This document shows, piece by piece, positions 17,059-26,859 of a DNA stretch of 64,000 nt. Under the pieces are notes generated by a model. The model worked only from the letters and a program-made list of their open reading frames with translations, did not search any database and was not told the origin of the DNA. Position numbers and translations under genes: made by a program. Source of the DNA: Verrucomicrobiales bacterium. GTDB lineage: Bacteria > Verrucomicrobiota > Verrucomicrobiia > Verrucomicrobiales > DEV007. Location: contig JARGNI010000021.1 of assembly GCA_029213195.1 (NCBI GenBank), forward strand, positions 1-64,000, written 5' to 3'. Within the stretch, counting starts at the first letter, position 1; each line of letters opens with the position of its first letter.

Positions 17059-18885
17059 CTACCTGGGATCGACGTCTCGAAGAAATAGAAGTCCGTCTGG
17101 ATCTTCGGAGACCTCGAAAGGCCCTTCGACCCACTTTCCATCCATTTCCTGCTCACCGATCGGAGCAAATCGAAAGAAGACCTGCTCCCCTTCTCGCTTC
17201 ATCGCGATCCCCGGCAGGATTCGACCAATCGACATGGGATCCCTCCCCCGCTGGTAGGCATGGTGGGGCTTATCGGGATTGTCCGGATCGGGTCGACTCA
17301 TCGTGACAATGCGACCTTTCCAGGACCAAGCCCGAGCGAGAGGCAGGTCGAGGGTTTCTTCCCAATCCTTCACTTGCCAATGATTGACTGCTCCATAGAC
17401 GATCCCGTAGCGGAGCGACCGGATGCTGAGAGGCTCCTTGATCTGCTCATACCAGGAGCCCCGTCCCGCAACCAGAGTGACCTCCTCCGACAGGATGCTG
17501 TGTTCCAGCGCTTCGAACGAGTCTCGAAGGGCGAGAGAGCGGGAGATGACCTTCCCTCGATGCAGGGCAGGCGTCCAGCAGCCCAGCATCATGCCCTCGG
17601 GAGAGGAGAGAGATTCTTCCGAAAACAAGATCTCATCGCGCTGGAAGAAATGGGCAGCCGCGACCTGCATCGCGTTTCGCTGCAACTGCTCGGAGCGCAG
17701 AATTACCGGAGCTTCACCGGGCCGAGGGATCATCCCGACCGCTTCCCGGTCGAGCGAGCGCCGATTCAGATCGAGACGCCAGATCGTCATCGCGGCGGGT
17801 TCCCAGATCGCTCGCCATCGCTCGAGAATGGTCACCGTGGAAGCCGACATCATCGAATTGAGGTCGATAAAAACGCCCTCGTCGCCGCACCAGAAATCCA
17901 TCAGGTGCGGCATGAAGGCACGCGAAGTTATGACCGTCTTGATCCCAAGCGGGGCAATCGAGCGAGCCACTTCCTCGGTCGCCTGCTGGTCCATCGAGAA
18001 AGGAAGATTCACGGGAGTCTTCCCGGCCAGGAAGAGTCCGAAATTGACGGCGACGGACATGGGCCCGGGAGGAAGCAGGATGCCGATGCGATCGCTGTCA
18101 TCGGGTGGCTGATTCATCCAGCGTCGCGCCACTGCGACCGAGAGCCCTAGCGTGTAGGCTCGCGACCAGTTTCGAGGCCCTTTTTTCCCGTGCTCGACGA
18201 GAAAACTCTTTCGCCGTCCCTTCTTGAGCGCACGAATCAACTGCTTTTCCAAAGGTTGCCGCAGTTCTCTCCGCAGCCCAAAGGCTTCGACGGACTGCTC
18301 CATCACCGCCTCGCGGACTCGCTCGACCTTGGCTTCCTCGGGAGGGATGGGCCGCCCAAAGGCGACCTGGAGCGGGCACTTCGTCCCATTTGGCTTTTTC
18401 TTGAAGTAGCGCCCTCTCTCGAAGGAGAAAATCGAATTGAAAAGCCCATCCATGTAGACCGGGACGACAGGAGCTCCCGACTTCCTCACGATCAGCTCAA
18501 AGCCTTTTTTGAACTCGATCAACACCCCGAGACGGGTGAGGCCGCCCTCGGGGAAGAGGCAGACCACATCTCCCTGTTCAAGAGCATCGACCGTCCGCGA
18601 GATGGCTTCCTTGGCCCGCTCCGGGCGGATCGGGATCGCTCCGAAGAGGCGGAGGAACCACCCGATCGCCTTCACCTTGGTGTAGCTCTCGAGCACGACG
18701 AATCGCACTGGGCGTGGCGAACTAAGGTAGAGAATGAAAGAATCGAGATAGCTGACGTGATTCGAAAGCAGGAGGACTCCGCCCTCTCTCGGGACAAAGC
18801 CCACCCCGGTCCGGCGGATCCGGTAGTTCAGCCAGATGATCGGTAGGAAGAAATATTTGAAGAATGTCTGAACGAGAAATCTCAT
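17059..18885 (-). CDS. Aas-like fusion: PlsC acyltransferase domain plus degenerate AMP-ligase-like domain
   Basis: PlsC NHVSYLDSFILY and FPEGGLTRLG; C-terminal half resembles AMP-binding proteins (RIGILLPPGPMSVAVNFGLFLAGKTPVNLPF) but lacks core motifs. Confidence 0.75.
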   Translation of the reverse strand: MRFLVQTFFKYFFLPIIWLNYRIRRTGVGFVPREGGVLLLSNHVSYLDSFILYLSSPRPVRFVVLESYTKVKAIGWFLRLFGAIPIRPERAKEAISRTVDALEQGDVVCLFPEGGLTRLGVLIEFKKGFELIVRKSGAPVVPVYMDGLFNSIFSFERGRYFKKKPNGTKCPLQVAFGRPIPPEEAKVERVREAVMEQSVEAFGLRRELRQPLEKQLIRALKKGRRKSFLVEHGKKGPRNWSRAYTLGLSVAVARRWMNQPPDDSDRIGILLPPGPMSVAVNFGLFLAGKTPVNLPFSMDQQATEEVARSIAPLGIKTVITSRAFMPHLMDFWCGDEGVFIDLNSMMSASTVTILERWRAIWEPAAMTIWRLDLNRRSLDREAVGMIPRPGEAPVILRSEQLQRNAMQVAAAHFFQRDEILFSEESLSSPEGMMLGCWTPALHRGKVISRSLALRDSFEALEHSILSEEVTLVAGRGSWYEQIKEPLSIRSLRYGIVYGAVNHWQVKDWEETLDLPLARAWSWKGRIVTMSRPDPDNPDKPHHAYQRGRDPMSIGRILPGIAMKREGEQVFFRFAPIGEQEMDGKWVEGPFEVSEDPDGLLFLRDVDPR

Positions 18886-20186
18886 GGTTCCTGCGAATCC
18901 AGCCGAGTCCACCGCGGCAACAGGAACGCAGCGATGACGAGCAGCGGGACAAAGGTCAACACCTGTTGAGACGCACTCAATCCTGCCATTTTCAAAAGAA
19001 ATCCAATTCCAATCGCCAAAATTCCGGAAAGGGCGGTCATCAGGTTGAGCGCCGAAATGACCCGGGCACGATGGGCCGCCTCCGCGATATCCTGCAACCA
19101 CGCGTTGAGCGGCACCACGTAGAAGCCACTCGCGAAGCCGATGAATCCGAGACTGAGATTCCACCACAGGGAAGAAGGGTCGAAGAGCCCGGTGCCGACC
19201 AACCCGATCGACATTCCGATTCCCCCGAGCGGTCCCAGCTTCATCTGGATCTTGTTCCGAGAGAGAATGGAAACAATCGTGCTACCGATCATGAGACCGC
19301 CTCCGACCCAGAAGAGCATCATCGCAGTCGCCGTCATCCTCCCGGCCCGACTGGCGTCCGGGATGATTTCCTTGGCAAACTGGACAAAATTGATTCCGAG
19401 GAAATTGGCAACCAGCCAGTAGGCGGTAATGAGAAGGGCGGTGTTTCGCAGCACACGAATTCCGAAGAGATAGCGAAGATGCTTGAAGTGCCGGATCCAG
19501 ATCCCGCGAGAAAAGGTCTCCTGTGGGTGTGCCGGTGTCTTTACGACGATCCGTCCGATGACGAGGGCCACGATGCTGGCGATACCGGCTCCAATCACTG
19601 GAGGGAAGGCCGCCTTCCAGCCATTGTCGGGATCATCCGGGCTGACCTCGTTGTACCCGGCAAGCAGATGATCGAACCACTGTCCCGCCAGCCACATTCC
19701 CCCGAGGATGCCAACCATCGTGAGCATGGACATCAGGCCATTGGCAAACCCGAGCTTCTCGGATCCGACGATGTCTTTGAGAATCCCCTGCTTGGCGGGA
19801 GAGAACAGGGTCGATTGCACCGCGAGGAGGAAATACCCGAACACCGCGACTTCCACGGATCGCACCACAATCGCAATCGTAATGAGAATGAAAAGAGCCA
19901 ACTGGAGGAGAAGACACCCCCAGATCACGTCCTTCTTGGAAAAGCGATCCGAGACAAAACCGGCGACCGGGGCAAAAAGGATGAAGGGGATGGGAATCAG
20001 GGCGGCGAGGATGAATTCGATATTTTCTCCGATCGCCGATCCCGCCGCGACCGCCATCGCCAGCCCCATGAGGACGAACTTTACGAAGTTGTCGTTGAAC
20101 GCGTTTTGCGTCTGGACAACGAGCACCGCACCGAGCGAGACCCAGGAACGAGTGGAAATGACTGGGGCTTTTTCGGATTCGGACAT
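18882..20186 (-). CDS. MFS transporter, LplT-like
   Basis: FNDNFVKFVLMGLAMAV N-terminus, multiple TM segments, FGYFLLAVQSTLFSPAKQGILKDIV; overlaps the PlsC gene by 4 bp. Confidence 0.85.
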   Translation of the reverse strand: MSESEKAPVISTRSWVSLGAVLVVQTQNAFNDNFVKFVLMGLAMAVAAGSAIGENIEFILAALIPIPFILFAPVAGFVSDRFSKKDVIWGCLLLQLALFILITIAIVVRSVEVAVFGYFLLAVQSTLFSPAKQGILKDIVGSEKLGFANGLMSMLTMVGILGGMWLAGQWFDHLLAGYNEVSPDDPDNGWKAAFPPVIGAGIASIVALVIGRIVVKTPAHPQETFSRGIWIRHFKHLRYLFGIRVLRNTALLITAYWLVANFLGINFVQFAKEIIPDASRAGRMTATAMMLFWVGGGLMIGSTIVSILSRNKIQMKLGPLGGIGMSIGLVGTGLFDPSSLWWNLSLGFIGFASGFYVVPLNAWLQDIAEAAHRARVISALNLMTALSGILAIGIGFLLKMAGLSASQQVLTFVPLLVIAAFLLPRWTRLDSQEP

Positions 20187-20237
20187 GCCAGGGTTGTATC
20201 GTAAGGAGGGCTCGAGAGCGAAGAAATACTGCAGGAT

Positions 20238-21008
20238 TCAGACCGAAGTCTTCCAGCCTTCCGGAAGGCGGTAACAGCCCAGGATCTGTCGGAGCGCGGC
20301 AAGGTGCCCCCCTCGACGGTCGTCATAGGGTCGTTTCGGTGTCATCGTCCGCCACCCTTTCTCCAACCCGACCGAAGCCAGCTTCTCGCCGGGGTGAATC
20401 ATGACACCATGCTCCGCGATCGAGAGCAGAGGGATATCGGCAGAACTGTCCGAGTAGGACCAGGAGTCGAGAAACATCTCCATCCCTTCTTCCTCGAGGT
20501 CCGGAATGATCTCTCTTGCGATCATGGCCGTGATCTTGGCTTCCTTCTTGTTGTTCGGCCCCTCGATCCGAGGCAGCAACGGCATGCGGTCTTCGACGAT
20601 CATATCGGTGCCGAGAAAATGATCGAAGCCGAGCTTCTCGGCGATACCCTCGAGATAGAACTCGGGGCTGGCACTGTTCAACACGAGGAGCCGGCCCTCT
20701 TCTCGCTGTCGCTCCAACTCGGCGACAACTTCGGGATAGAGGCTGGCATCGAAATCGGATTCGAGAAACTCGGAAACATATTCCTCAAGCCGCTCTCTCG
20801 GCATCCCCCAGAGATAACTCGCAAAGACCCGCTTCATGATGCGCAGATCGAGAATTTTCACGAGAAACAGGGGCAGGCAGATCGCATAGAGCAGCAGATA
20901 GAGACGCCGCCATCCTTCTCTGCGGAGGACGAAATTGCAGAACAACGCCTGCGTGTCGAAGGGCAGCAGGGTGTGATCGAGATCGAAAAATGCGTAGCCT
21001 CGAGCCAT
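20238..21008 (-). CDS. HAD-superfamily hydrolase (HAD-IB / SerB-like)
   Basis: MARGYAFFDLDHTLLPFDTQALF, VLNSASPEFYLEGIAEKLG, SWSYSDSSADIPLL. Confidence 0.88.
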   Translation of the reverse strand: MARGYAFFDLDHTLLPFDTQALFCNFVLRREGWRRLYLLLYAICLPLFLVKILDLRIMKRVFASYLWGMPRERLEEYVSEFLESDFDASLYPEVVAELERQREEGRLLVLNSASPEFYLEGIAEKLGFDHFLGTDMIVEDRMPLLPRIEGPNNKKEAKITAMIAREIIPDLEEEGMEMFLDSWSYSDSSADIPLLSIAEHGVMIHPGEKLASVGLEKGWRTMTPKRPYDDRRGGHLAALRQILGCYRLPEGWKTSV

Positions 21009-21149
21009 AGGGAGGCGGAACATACGCGGTTCTCCGAAAACCGCCAGCCATTGCCTAGCCAAGAAAACCCGTTGCAGACTGTCGCATTACTGGCACAATC
21101 TGGGCACACCTGAATGCTTTGGCATTCTTAAATAAAAAACCTGCCTCCG

Positions 21150-21773
21150 ATGAAAGCCTACGAAATCTTCCGGGAAATCCAGCCTGAGACTGCGACTTCC
21201 GTTTTCCAATACCTGCGTGATGAACAACGCGAGGTCTACACGGCTTCCCTCTCGACGCTTGCCGCCAATCGAAAACTCCGCCCGGTTTTCATCCAGCGCA
21301 AACCTGGTCCCGCGCAAATCGAGTGGCTCGTGAAGAACATCAAACTCAAGACCTCCGACGAGATCGCCGAGCACGTCATCCAGCTCTGGCTGATGAAAGC
21401 CCACCAGGAAATGCTGACCCAGTTCCTCGACGGAGTCGGTATCGAACACGATGGCGAAGGAGCCGCAGAAGACATTCCCGACGAGCTGGATGCGAAGAAG
21501 TTGAAGACCACGGTCGATCAGCTGCTGAAAGATCAGGATGCCGAAGCCGTTCGCATCTACCTGCACGTTTTCCAGACCCAACGCCCGGATGGCTGGACCG
21601 AATTGACCTCTCTGATCGAGTCGACTCCTGAACTCCAGTTCGGAGAAGCAGAGCCCCCTGCCCCCGCCAAGGAAGAGAAGCCGGCTGCGAAAGCGGAAGA
21701 AGCTCCCGCCGAGGAGCCCGAGCCCGCAGAAGAGGATTCCTCGGAGGAAGACGCCTCCGGAGAAGAGGAATAA
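21150..21773 (+). CDS. hypothetical protein with acidic, low-complexity C-terminus
   Basis: 207 aa; C-terminal tail rich in E, A, P, K, S. Confidence 0.75.
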   Translation: MKAYEIFREIQPETATSVFQYLRDEQREVYTASLSTLAANRKLRPVFIQRKPGPAQIEWLVKNIKLKTSDEIAEHVIQLWLMKAHQEMLTQFLDGVGIEHDGEGAAEDIPDELDAKKLKTTVDQLLKDQDAEAVRIYLHVFQTQRPDGWTELTSLIESTPELQFGEAEPPAPAKEEKPAAKAEEAPAEEPEPAEEDSSEEDASGEEE

Positions 21774-21787
21774 CCGCCTGCGAATCC

Positions 21788-22069
21788 ATGAAAAGCGCCT
21801 ACGAACTCGCGATGGAGCGACTTGAGGAATCGAGTCCCCAGGAAGAACTCACCGAGGAGAAAAAAGCCGCTCTCGCCGCCGTCGACGAGAAGTACAAGGC
21901 AAAGATCGCCGAGCGGGAAATCTTTCTCGGAGATCTTCTCGCCAAGGCAGCAGCAGAGGGCAACTACATGGAAATCGCCGAGCTCGAGACTCAGAAAACC
22001 CGCGAGATCTCTGCACTGAAGGACGAGTGCGAGGCGGAGAAGGAGAAGGTGAGGAGAGAAGGAAGGTAG
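21788..22069 (+). CDS. small helical/coiled-coil hypothetical protein
   Basis: 93 aa, charged heptad-like sequence, 14 bp after the preceding gene. Confidence 0.65.
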   Translation: MKSAYELAMERLEESSPQEELTEEKKAALAAVDEKYKAKIAEREIFLGDLLAKAAAEGNYMEIAELETQKTREISALKDECEAEKEKVRREGR

Positions 22070-22123
22070 GGAGTAAAGAAGCAAAGTAGGAGAGAATCCT
22101 CTGCTCCGGCGAGCAAAGCGAGC

Positions 22124-22840
22124 CTAAAACTCCGCTTTCAATTTCTCGATCTCCTTCTTGATCAATCCGCCGACGCGATGCTTCGCGAGGTAGACCTGGG
22201 ACTGGCTCACGCCGAGTTCCTTTTTCACCTGGGCGACGTCCCAGTCCTTGATCACATAGGCGTGAAAAATCTGGAACTGCTTGGGTGAAACGAGTTTCTT
22301 GACCCGTGCAATGGCGACCTCGGAGAGGTTGAACTTCCACTCGTTCTCCCACATCCGCTCGAGAATTTCTTCTCCGTCGTCGCCCTGGAGTCGTTCGATC
22401 GTGGCCGTGTTGCGGAGATCCCCGTCTCCATCAGGAGTTCCTCCGGATTGGTTCATCGCCGCCGGATTCCGCTGTTTTTTCCGAAACTGATCGCCGATTC
22501 TCCAGCGGGTGATATTCATGAGCCAGGTCTTGAACGAGCCTTTCTCGGGATCGTAGCGCTGCCCTTTCTTCCACTGTTTGGCGACGGAGAGCACGGTCTC
22601 CTGCACGACATCAAACGCCTCGTCCTGGCTCAGTCCCGACTTCAGGGAGACGCTGTAGATCAGTCGCCAGTATGTCTGGTAAAAATCGTCCCAGGTCCGC
22701 TGATCCTCCCAGTCCCCGAGTCGTTCGATCAGGCTCATGCGCGTCTTCGCAAACTGCTCTTTGACGTCCTTTTTCTGTAGATCTGGCTCCATGCGGTTCT
22801 TCTTCTGAGACGGTCGAGTCGGTGCTTCCATAGTGTTCAT
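22124..22840 (-). CDS. ECF-type RNA polymerase sigma factor
   Basis: DDFYQTYWRLIYSVSLKSGLSQDEAFDVVQETVLSVAKQ (sigma2) and AQVKKELGVSQSQVYLAKHRV (sigma4 HTH). Confidence 0.88.
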   Translation of the reverse strand: MNTMEAPTRPSQKKNRMEPDLQKKDVKEQFAKTRMSLIERLGDWEDQRTWDDFYQTYWRLIYSVSLKSGLSQDEAFDVVQETVLSVAKQWKKGQRYDPEKGSFKTWLMNITRWRIGDQFRKKQRNPAAMNQSGGTPDGDGDLRNTATIERLQGDDGEEILERMWENEWKFNLSEVAIARVKKLVSPKQFQIFHAYVIKDWDVAQVKKELGVSQSQVYLAKHRVGGLIKKEIEKLKAEF

Positions 22841-23016
22841 GGCAGATCAATACGGGGTCTGCACCGCATTCTTTCAGGAAAGAGATCTTTTTCGTTCGTT
22901 CCGACGCAGCCTGTGCAAGTAGCGCTCGCGGCTACCCGATTCCCCCGGGATGGCCGCCACGGGAAGGTCTCGTGATTTCGTCTTGGCATTCTGCATCGGG
23001 CCTCTAGGTTTTCGAC

Positions 23017-24264
23017 ATGATTCGAATTGGTATCATCGGATGTGGAAGAATCCTCGCAGCTCACCTCGAAGGATATCGGCTTCTGCGAGAAGCGGGGGTA
23101 GACAATTTCGAGATCACCGCGGTCTGCTCTCGAAAGGCGGAGGATGCGCAGAGCTATGTGAAGCGCGGGGAGGGCCCCCCTCAGCGAAAACCGGTCTCCG
23201 ATATCCCGGGGGATCCACTCGCCGTCGGAGACGAGTATCTCTCGGATTTCCAGCCCGACACCGAAGTCGAAGTGTTCACGGACTATCGCGATCTCATCGC
23301 CTCGGACCGGGTCGATGCGATTAACGACTTCACGATTCACAGCCTGCATCACCAGATTGCCGAGCTCGCCTTCGCTGCCGGAAAACATGTCCTCTCCCAG
23401 AAACCTCTCGCAGTCACGATCGCCGGAGCGCGCCAGATGTGCGCCCAAGCGGAAGCTGCCGGGGTCACCTTTGGAGTCTTTGAGAATCTTCGATTCGCCG
23501 AAGGAGTGCGACATCAGCACTGGGCCTTTTCTCCGGATGGACCTGCTGGTGATCTGCAGATGGCCGTGATGGGAAATATCGGAACCTGGTGGGCTCCAGA
23601 TCTCATCGTTGCGGAAACACCATGGCGACATGACCTGCTCCAGGGCGGTGGCATGGCGCTCGATCTCGGTCCCCATTTCTTTGATATGATCCGCCACATT
23701 GGTGGAACCGAGGTCGTCTCGGTGACTGCCCAGACTCAAGTCGTCGAGCCGACGCGCTATCTCCTGCGAAACGGGGAGCGCGTCGACCCGATCTCCTGCG
23801 ATGCCGATGATACTTTCTACGCCCACTTTGAACTCGAATCCGGAGCTGCGGGGACGATGTTCGGAAGTTGGGGAGGACACGGCACGAACACCGTTGTCGG
23901 AGAAGGCCCTGTGTTTTACGGCAGCAAAGGACGCGTCACCGGAGACTCCATCCAGCTCGATGGAGGGGAGCCCCAGTCGCTCAAGGATCTTTACGAAAAA
24001 GAAGCTCCACCCGAGACGAAGGAACGTCATTTCCCTCTCGGTCTCGTCAACGATTTCGCCCTCTCCCAACTCGACTGGCTACGCGCCATCGAGGAGGGCA
24101 CCCAACCCGAATGCTCCGGCGAAGAGGGGCTTCGTGATCTCGCCTGCGCTTATGCGGTGGTGGAATCCGACAAGGCAGGGAGAAAGGTCGAGCTCACGGA
24201 AATCATCGACGGATCCCTGAAAGACTACCAAACCCCGATTGACGAAAAGCTCGGTCTGAGCTGA
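23017..24264 (+). CDS. Gfo/Idh/MocA family oxidoreductase
   Basis: MIRIGIIGCGRILAAHLEGYRLL, GKHVLSQKPLAVTIAGARQM. Confidence 0.92.
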   Translation: MIRIGIIGCGRILAAHLEGYRLLREAGVDNFEITAVCSRKAEDAQSYVKRGEGPPQRKPVSDIPGDPLAVGDEYLSDFQPDTEVEVFTDYRDLIASDRVDAINDFTIHSLHHQIAELAFAAGKHVLSQKPLAVTIAGARQMCAQAEAAGVTFGVFENLRFAEGVRHQHWAFSPDGPAGDLQMAVMGNIGTWWAPDLIVAETPWRHDLLQGGGMALDLGPHFFDMIRHIGGTEVVSVTAQTQVVEPTRYLLRNGERVDPISCDADDTFYAHFELESGAAGTMFGSWGGHGTNTVVGEGPVFYGSKGRVTGDSIQLDGGEPQSLKDLYEKEAPPETKERHFPLGLVNDFALSQLDWLRAIEEGTQPECSGEEGLRDLACAYAVVESDKAGRKVELTEIIDGSLKDYQTPIDEKLGLS

Positions 24265-24352
24265 GTCGCCTTCGACGAGCGAGCCGCTACCAGACACTTT
24301 CCCATCTTCCCCACCTTCCCACTTTTCACCTTCGACTCCCCACAGCCCACCC

Positions 24353-25354
24353 ATGAAACGCATCGCCACCCTCGGCCTTCACCACGACCATGCCTGGAGC
24401 AACCTGGAAGAACTTCAGGCCACAGGACGAGCCAAACTCGTCGCTGCCGCGGATACCGATGCGGAGTTGCTGGAGCACTATCGGACCCGCTTCCCCGGCA
24501 ACACGTATTCATCTTACGAAGAACTGCTCGACTCCGAAGAGCTCGACGCGGTCTACATCTTCGCGAGCAACCTACTCAGCGAAGACCTCACTGTTCTCGC
24601 TGCCGAAAAAGGCCTGCACTGCCTCGTTGAGAAGCCAATGGCGGCGACCCTGGCGGGAGCCCATCGCATGATGCAGGCAGCTGAGGAAAACAGCATACGA
24701 CTCATGATCAACTGGCCCTTCGCCTGGTGGCCTCAACTCCGTCACGGCATCGCCATGGCCCAGGCCGGAGAGCTGGGCCAACTCTGGCAGGTGAAATACC
24801 GGGCTGCCCACCAGGGTCCAGTCGAGCTCGGTTGCTCAAAGCAGTTCTGCGAATGGCTCTACGATGAGAAACTCATCGGAGCCGGCGCCCTTATGGACTA
24901 CTGCTGCTACGGAGCCGTCCTCGCCGATGTCCTTCTCGGAAAACCCGAGAGTGTGACCGGCGTCAAGATCTCGACGGGACTCAAGCCAGATCTGCATCTC
25001 GAAGACAACGCCATTCTCGTCCTGTCCTATCCTCATGCCCTCGCTACGACGGAGGCCAGCTGGACCCAGATCGGAAAACTCACCTCCTACGGGACGACCC
25101 TCTACGGCAGCGCAGGAACCGTTCACATCGAGCCGGATCACGACGGACGCATTCTCCTCGCCAACGCAGAGCATCCCGAGGGCATTTCACTTGAGATCCC
25201 CCCGCAGCCGGAACACCTGCAGAACGCGAGCACCCACTTTCTCGAGGCGATCGATCATCCCGAGATGGGCCTGCATCCTCTCTGCAACGCCACCCACGGG
25301 CTCGGTGCCCAATGGATCCTCGAGGAGGGAATCCGATCTGCCTCCAACGGGTAA
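24353..25354 (+). CDS. Gfo/Idh/MocA family oxidoreductase
   Basis: GLHCLVEKPMAATLAGAHRMMQAAEENSIRLMINWPF. Confidence 0.9.
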   Translation: MKRIATLGLHHDHAWSNLEELQATGRAKLVAAADTDAELLEHYRTRFPGNTYSSYEELLDSEELDAVYIFASNLLSEDLTVLAAEKGLHCLVEKPMAATLAGAHRMMQAAEENSIRLMINWPFAWWPQLRHGIAMAQAGELGQLWQVKYRAAHQGPVELGCSKQFCEWLYDEKLIGAGALMDYCCYGAVLADVLLGKPESVTGVKISTGLKPDLHLEDNAILVLSYPHALATTEASWTQIGKLTSYGTTLYGSAGTVHIEPDHDGRILLANAEHPEGISLEIPPQPEHLQNASTHFLEAIDHPEMGLHPLCNATHGLGAQWILEEGIRSASNG

Positions 25355-25369
25355 AAGAAGGTAAACCTC

Positions 25370-25406
25370 AAAAAGAGGCCCTGCTCGATTGCTCGGGAGC
25401 AGGGCC
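25370..25406 (-). terminator. Rho-independent terminator of clpX
   Basis: GGCCCTGCTC ... GAGCAGGGCC 10-bp stem; on the minus strand followed by TCTTTTTG. Confidence 0.8.
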
Positions 25407-25419
25407 CGGAAGAAGCCGA

Positions 25420-26727
25420 TCAGGCCGCTTCCATCTCGTCACCGGAAGGACCGTCTTTCTCGGTGTCCTTGGTGACCTCGGGATCTCTCTTCCCTTCGAC
25501 AACGTCGCGATCGATGACGACCCGGGTGAACCCTTCGTGACTCGGAGCATCGAACATGACTTCGAGCATGAGCTTCTCGAAGATGGAACGCAGGGCCCGC
25601 GCACCGGTTCCCCGGTCGATCGCTTCCTCGGCCATTGCTTCGAGACCATCCTGCGTGATCTCGAGGTCGACTCCGTCCATAGCGAGCAGCTTGCTGTATT
25701 GCTTCACCATCGCATTCTTCGGCTCCGTGAGCACGTGGATGAGTTCCTCCCGCTTGAGTGGACGAAGGGTCGAAACGACGGGAAGTCGTCCCACGAATTC
25801 CGGGATCAAACCAAATCCGTGAAGGTCCTCGGGAGAAACGTTGCGTAGTTGCTTCTCAATGTCACTCTCACTGGCAATCGTCGTCGTCTCGTCACCAAAA
25901 CCGAGGACTTTCTTTCCAAGACGTCGGCCCACGATCTCTTCCAATCCGACAAAGGCTCCACCGCAGACGAAGAGAATCTTCTCGGTGTTGACCTGGATGT
26001 ATTCCTGCTGCGGGTGCTTCCGACCGCCCTGGGGTGGAACATTGCAAACCGTGCCCTCGAGCATCTTGAGCAGGGCCTGCTGGACCCCTTCTCCCGATAC
26101 GTCCCGGGTGATGCTGACATTCTCGGTCTTGCGCCCGATCTTGTCGATCTCGTCGATGTAGATGATCCCCATCTCGGCACGCTTCACATCGTAGTCGGCC
26201 GACTGAAGGAGACGGAGGATGATATTCTCGACGTCTTCACCGACATAACCCGCTTCGGTCAGGGTCGTCGCATCCGCGATACAGAAGGGAACGTTGAGCA
26301 CCTTCGCCAGTGTCTTCGCGAGGAGGGTCTTTCCGGAGCCGGTCGGCCCGATCAGAAGAATGTTGCTCTTCTCGATCTCGACATCTTCGAACTGCGAAAA
26401 CTTGCCATGCGCCCGCATCTTCGCCGGAGCCGAGAACTGCTGGAGACGCTTGTAGTGATTGTGAACCGCTACCGAGAGCACCTTCTTGGCATGGTCCTGC
26501 CCGATCACATACTGCTCCAGCTTCTCGAGAAGCTCTTTCGGTCTCGGCACGCTCAGCTCCGTGGAAACTTCCTCCTCATCTTCGTGCAATTCCTTCTCAA
26601 GAATGCCGCGACAGACATTGATGCAGCCATCGCAAATGTAGACGCCGGGACCAGCGATCAGTTTTTTGACTTCCGCGTGACTTTTGCCGCAGAAGGAGCA
26701 CATCGTGAGATTGGAAGCTCGAGCCAT
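25420..26727 (-). CDS. clpX: ATP-dependent Clp protease ATP-binding subunit ClpX
   Basis: [30 protein letters not shown] zinc finger; [38 protein letters not shown]. Confidence 0.97.
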   Translation of the reverse strand: MARASNLTMCSFCGKSHAEVKKLIAGPGVYICDGCINVCRGILEKELHEDEEEVSTELSVPRPKELLEKLEQYVIGQDHAKKVLSVAVHNHYKRLQQFSAPAKMRAHGKFSQFEDVEIEKSNILLIGPTGSGKTLLAKTLAKVLNVPFCIADATTLTEAGYVGEDVENIILRLLQSADYDVKRAEMGIIYIDEIDKIGRKTENVSITRDVSGEGVQQALLKMLEGTVCNVPPQGGRKHPQQEYIQVNTEKILFVCGGAFVGLEEIVGRRLGKKVLGFGDETTTIASESDIEKQLRNVSPEDLHGFGLIPEFVGRLPVVSTLRPLKREELIHVLTEPKNAMVKQYSKLLAMDGVDLEITQDGLEAMAEEAIDRGTGARALRSIFEKLMLEVMFDAPSHEGFTRVVIDRDVVEGKRDPEVTKDTEKDGPSGDEMEAA

Positions 26728-26859
26728 AAAAGTGGGAGGGTAGCGTCGCGAGAGTGTGGAATCAGGGGTTACGATCCGATGCCGAAACGCGAGTCAGGTC
26801 TAGAAACCTACTCTATCCATCGAAGGAAGAAAAGCGAGCCAGAATTTAAATTTTCAGAA

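Noticed and set aside
18864-20204. 446-aa plus-strand ORF antisense to the MFS transporter
   Set aside because: Highly polar, no domain; the minus strand encodes a clear multi-TM transporter.
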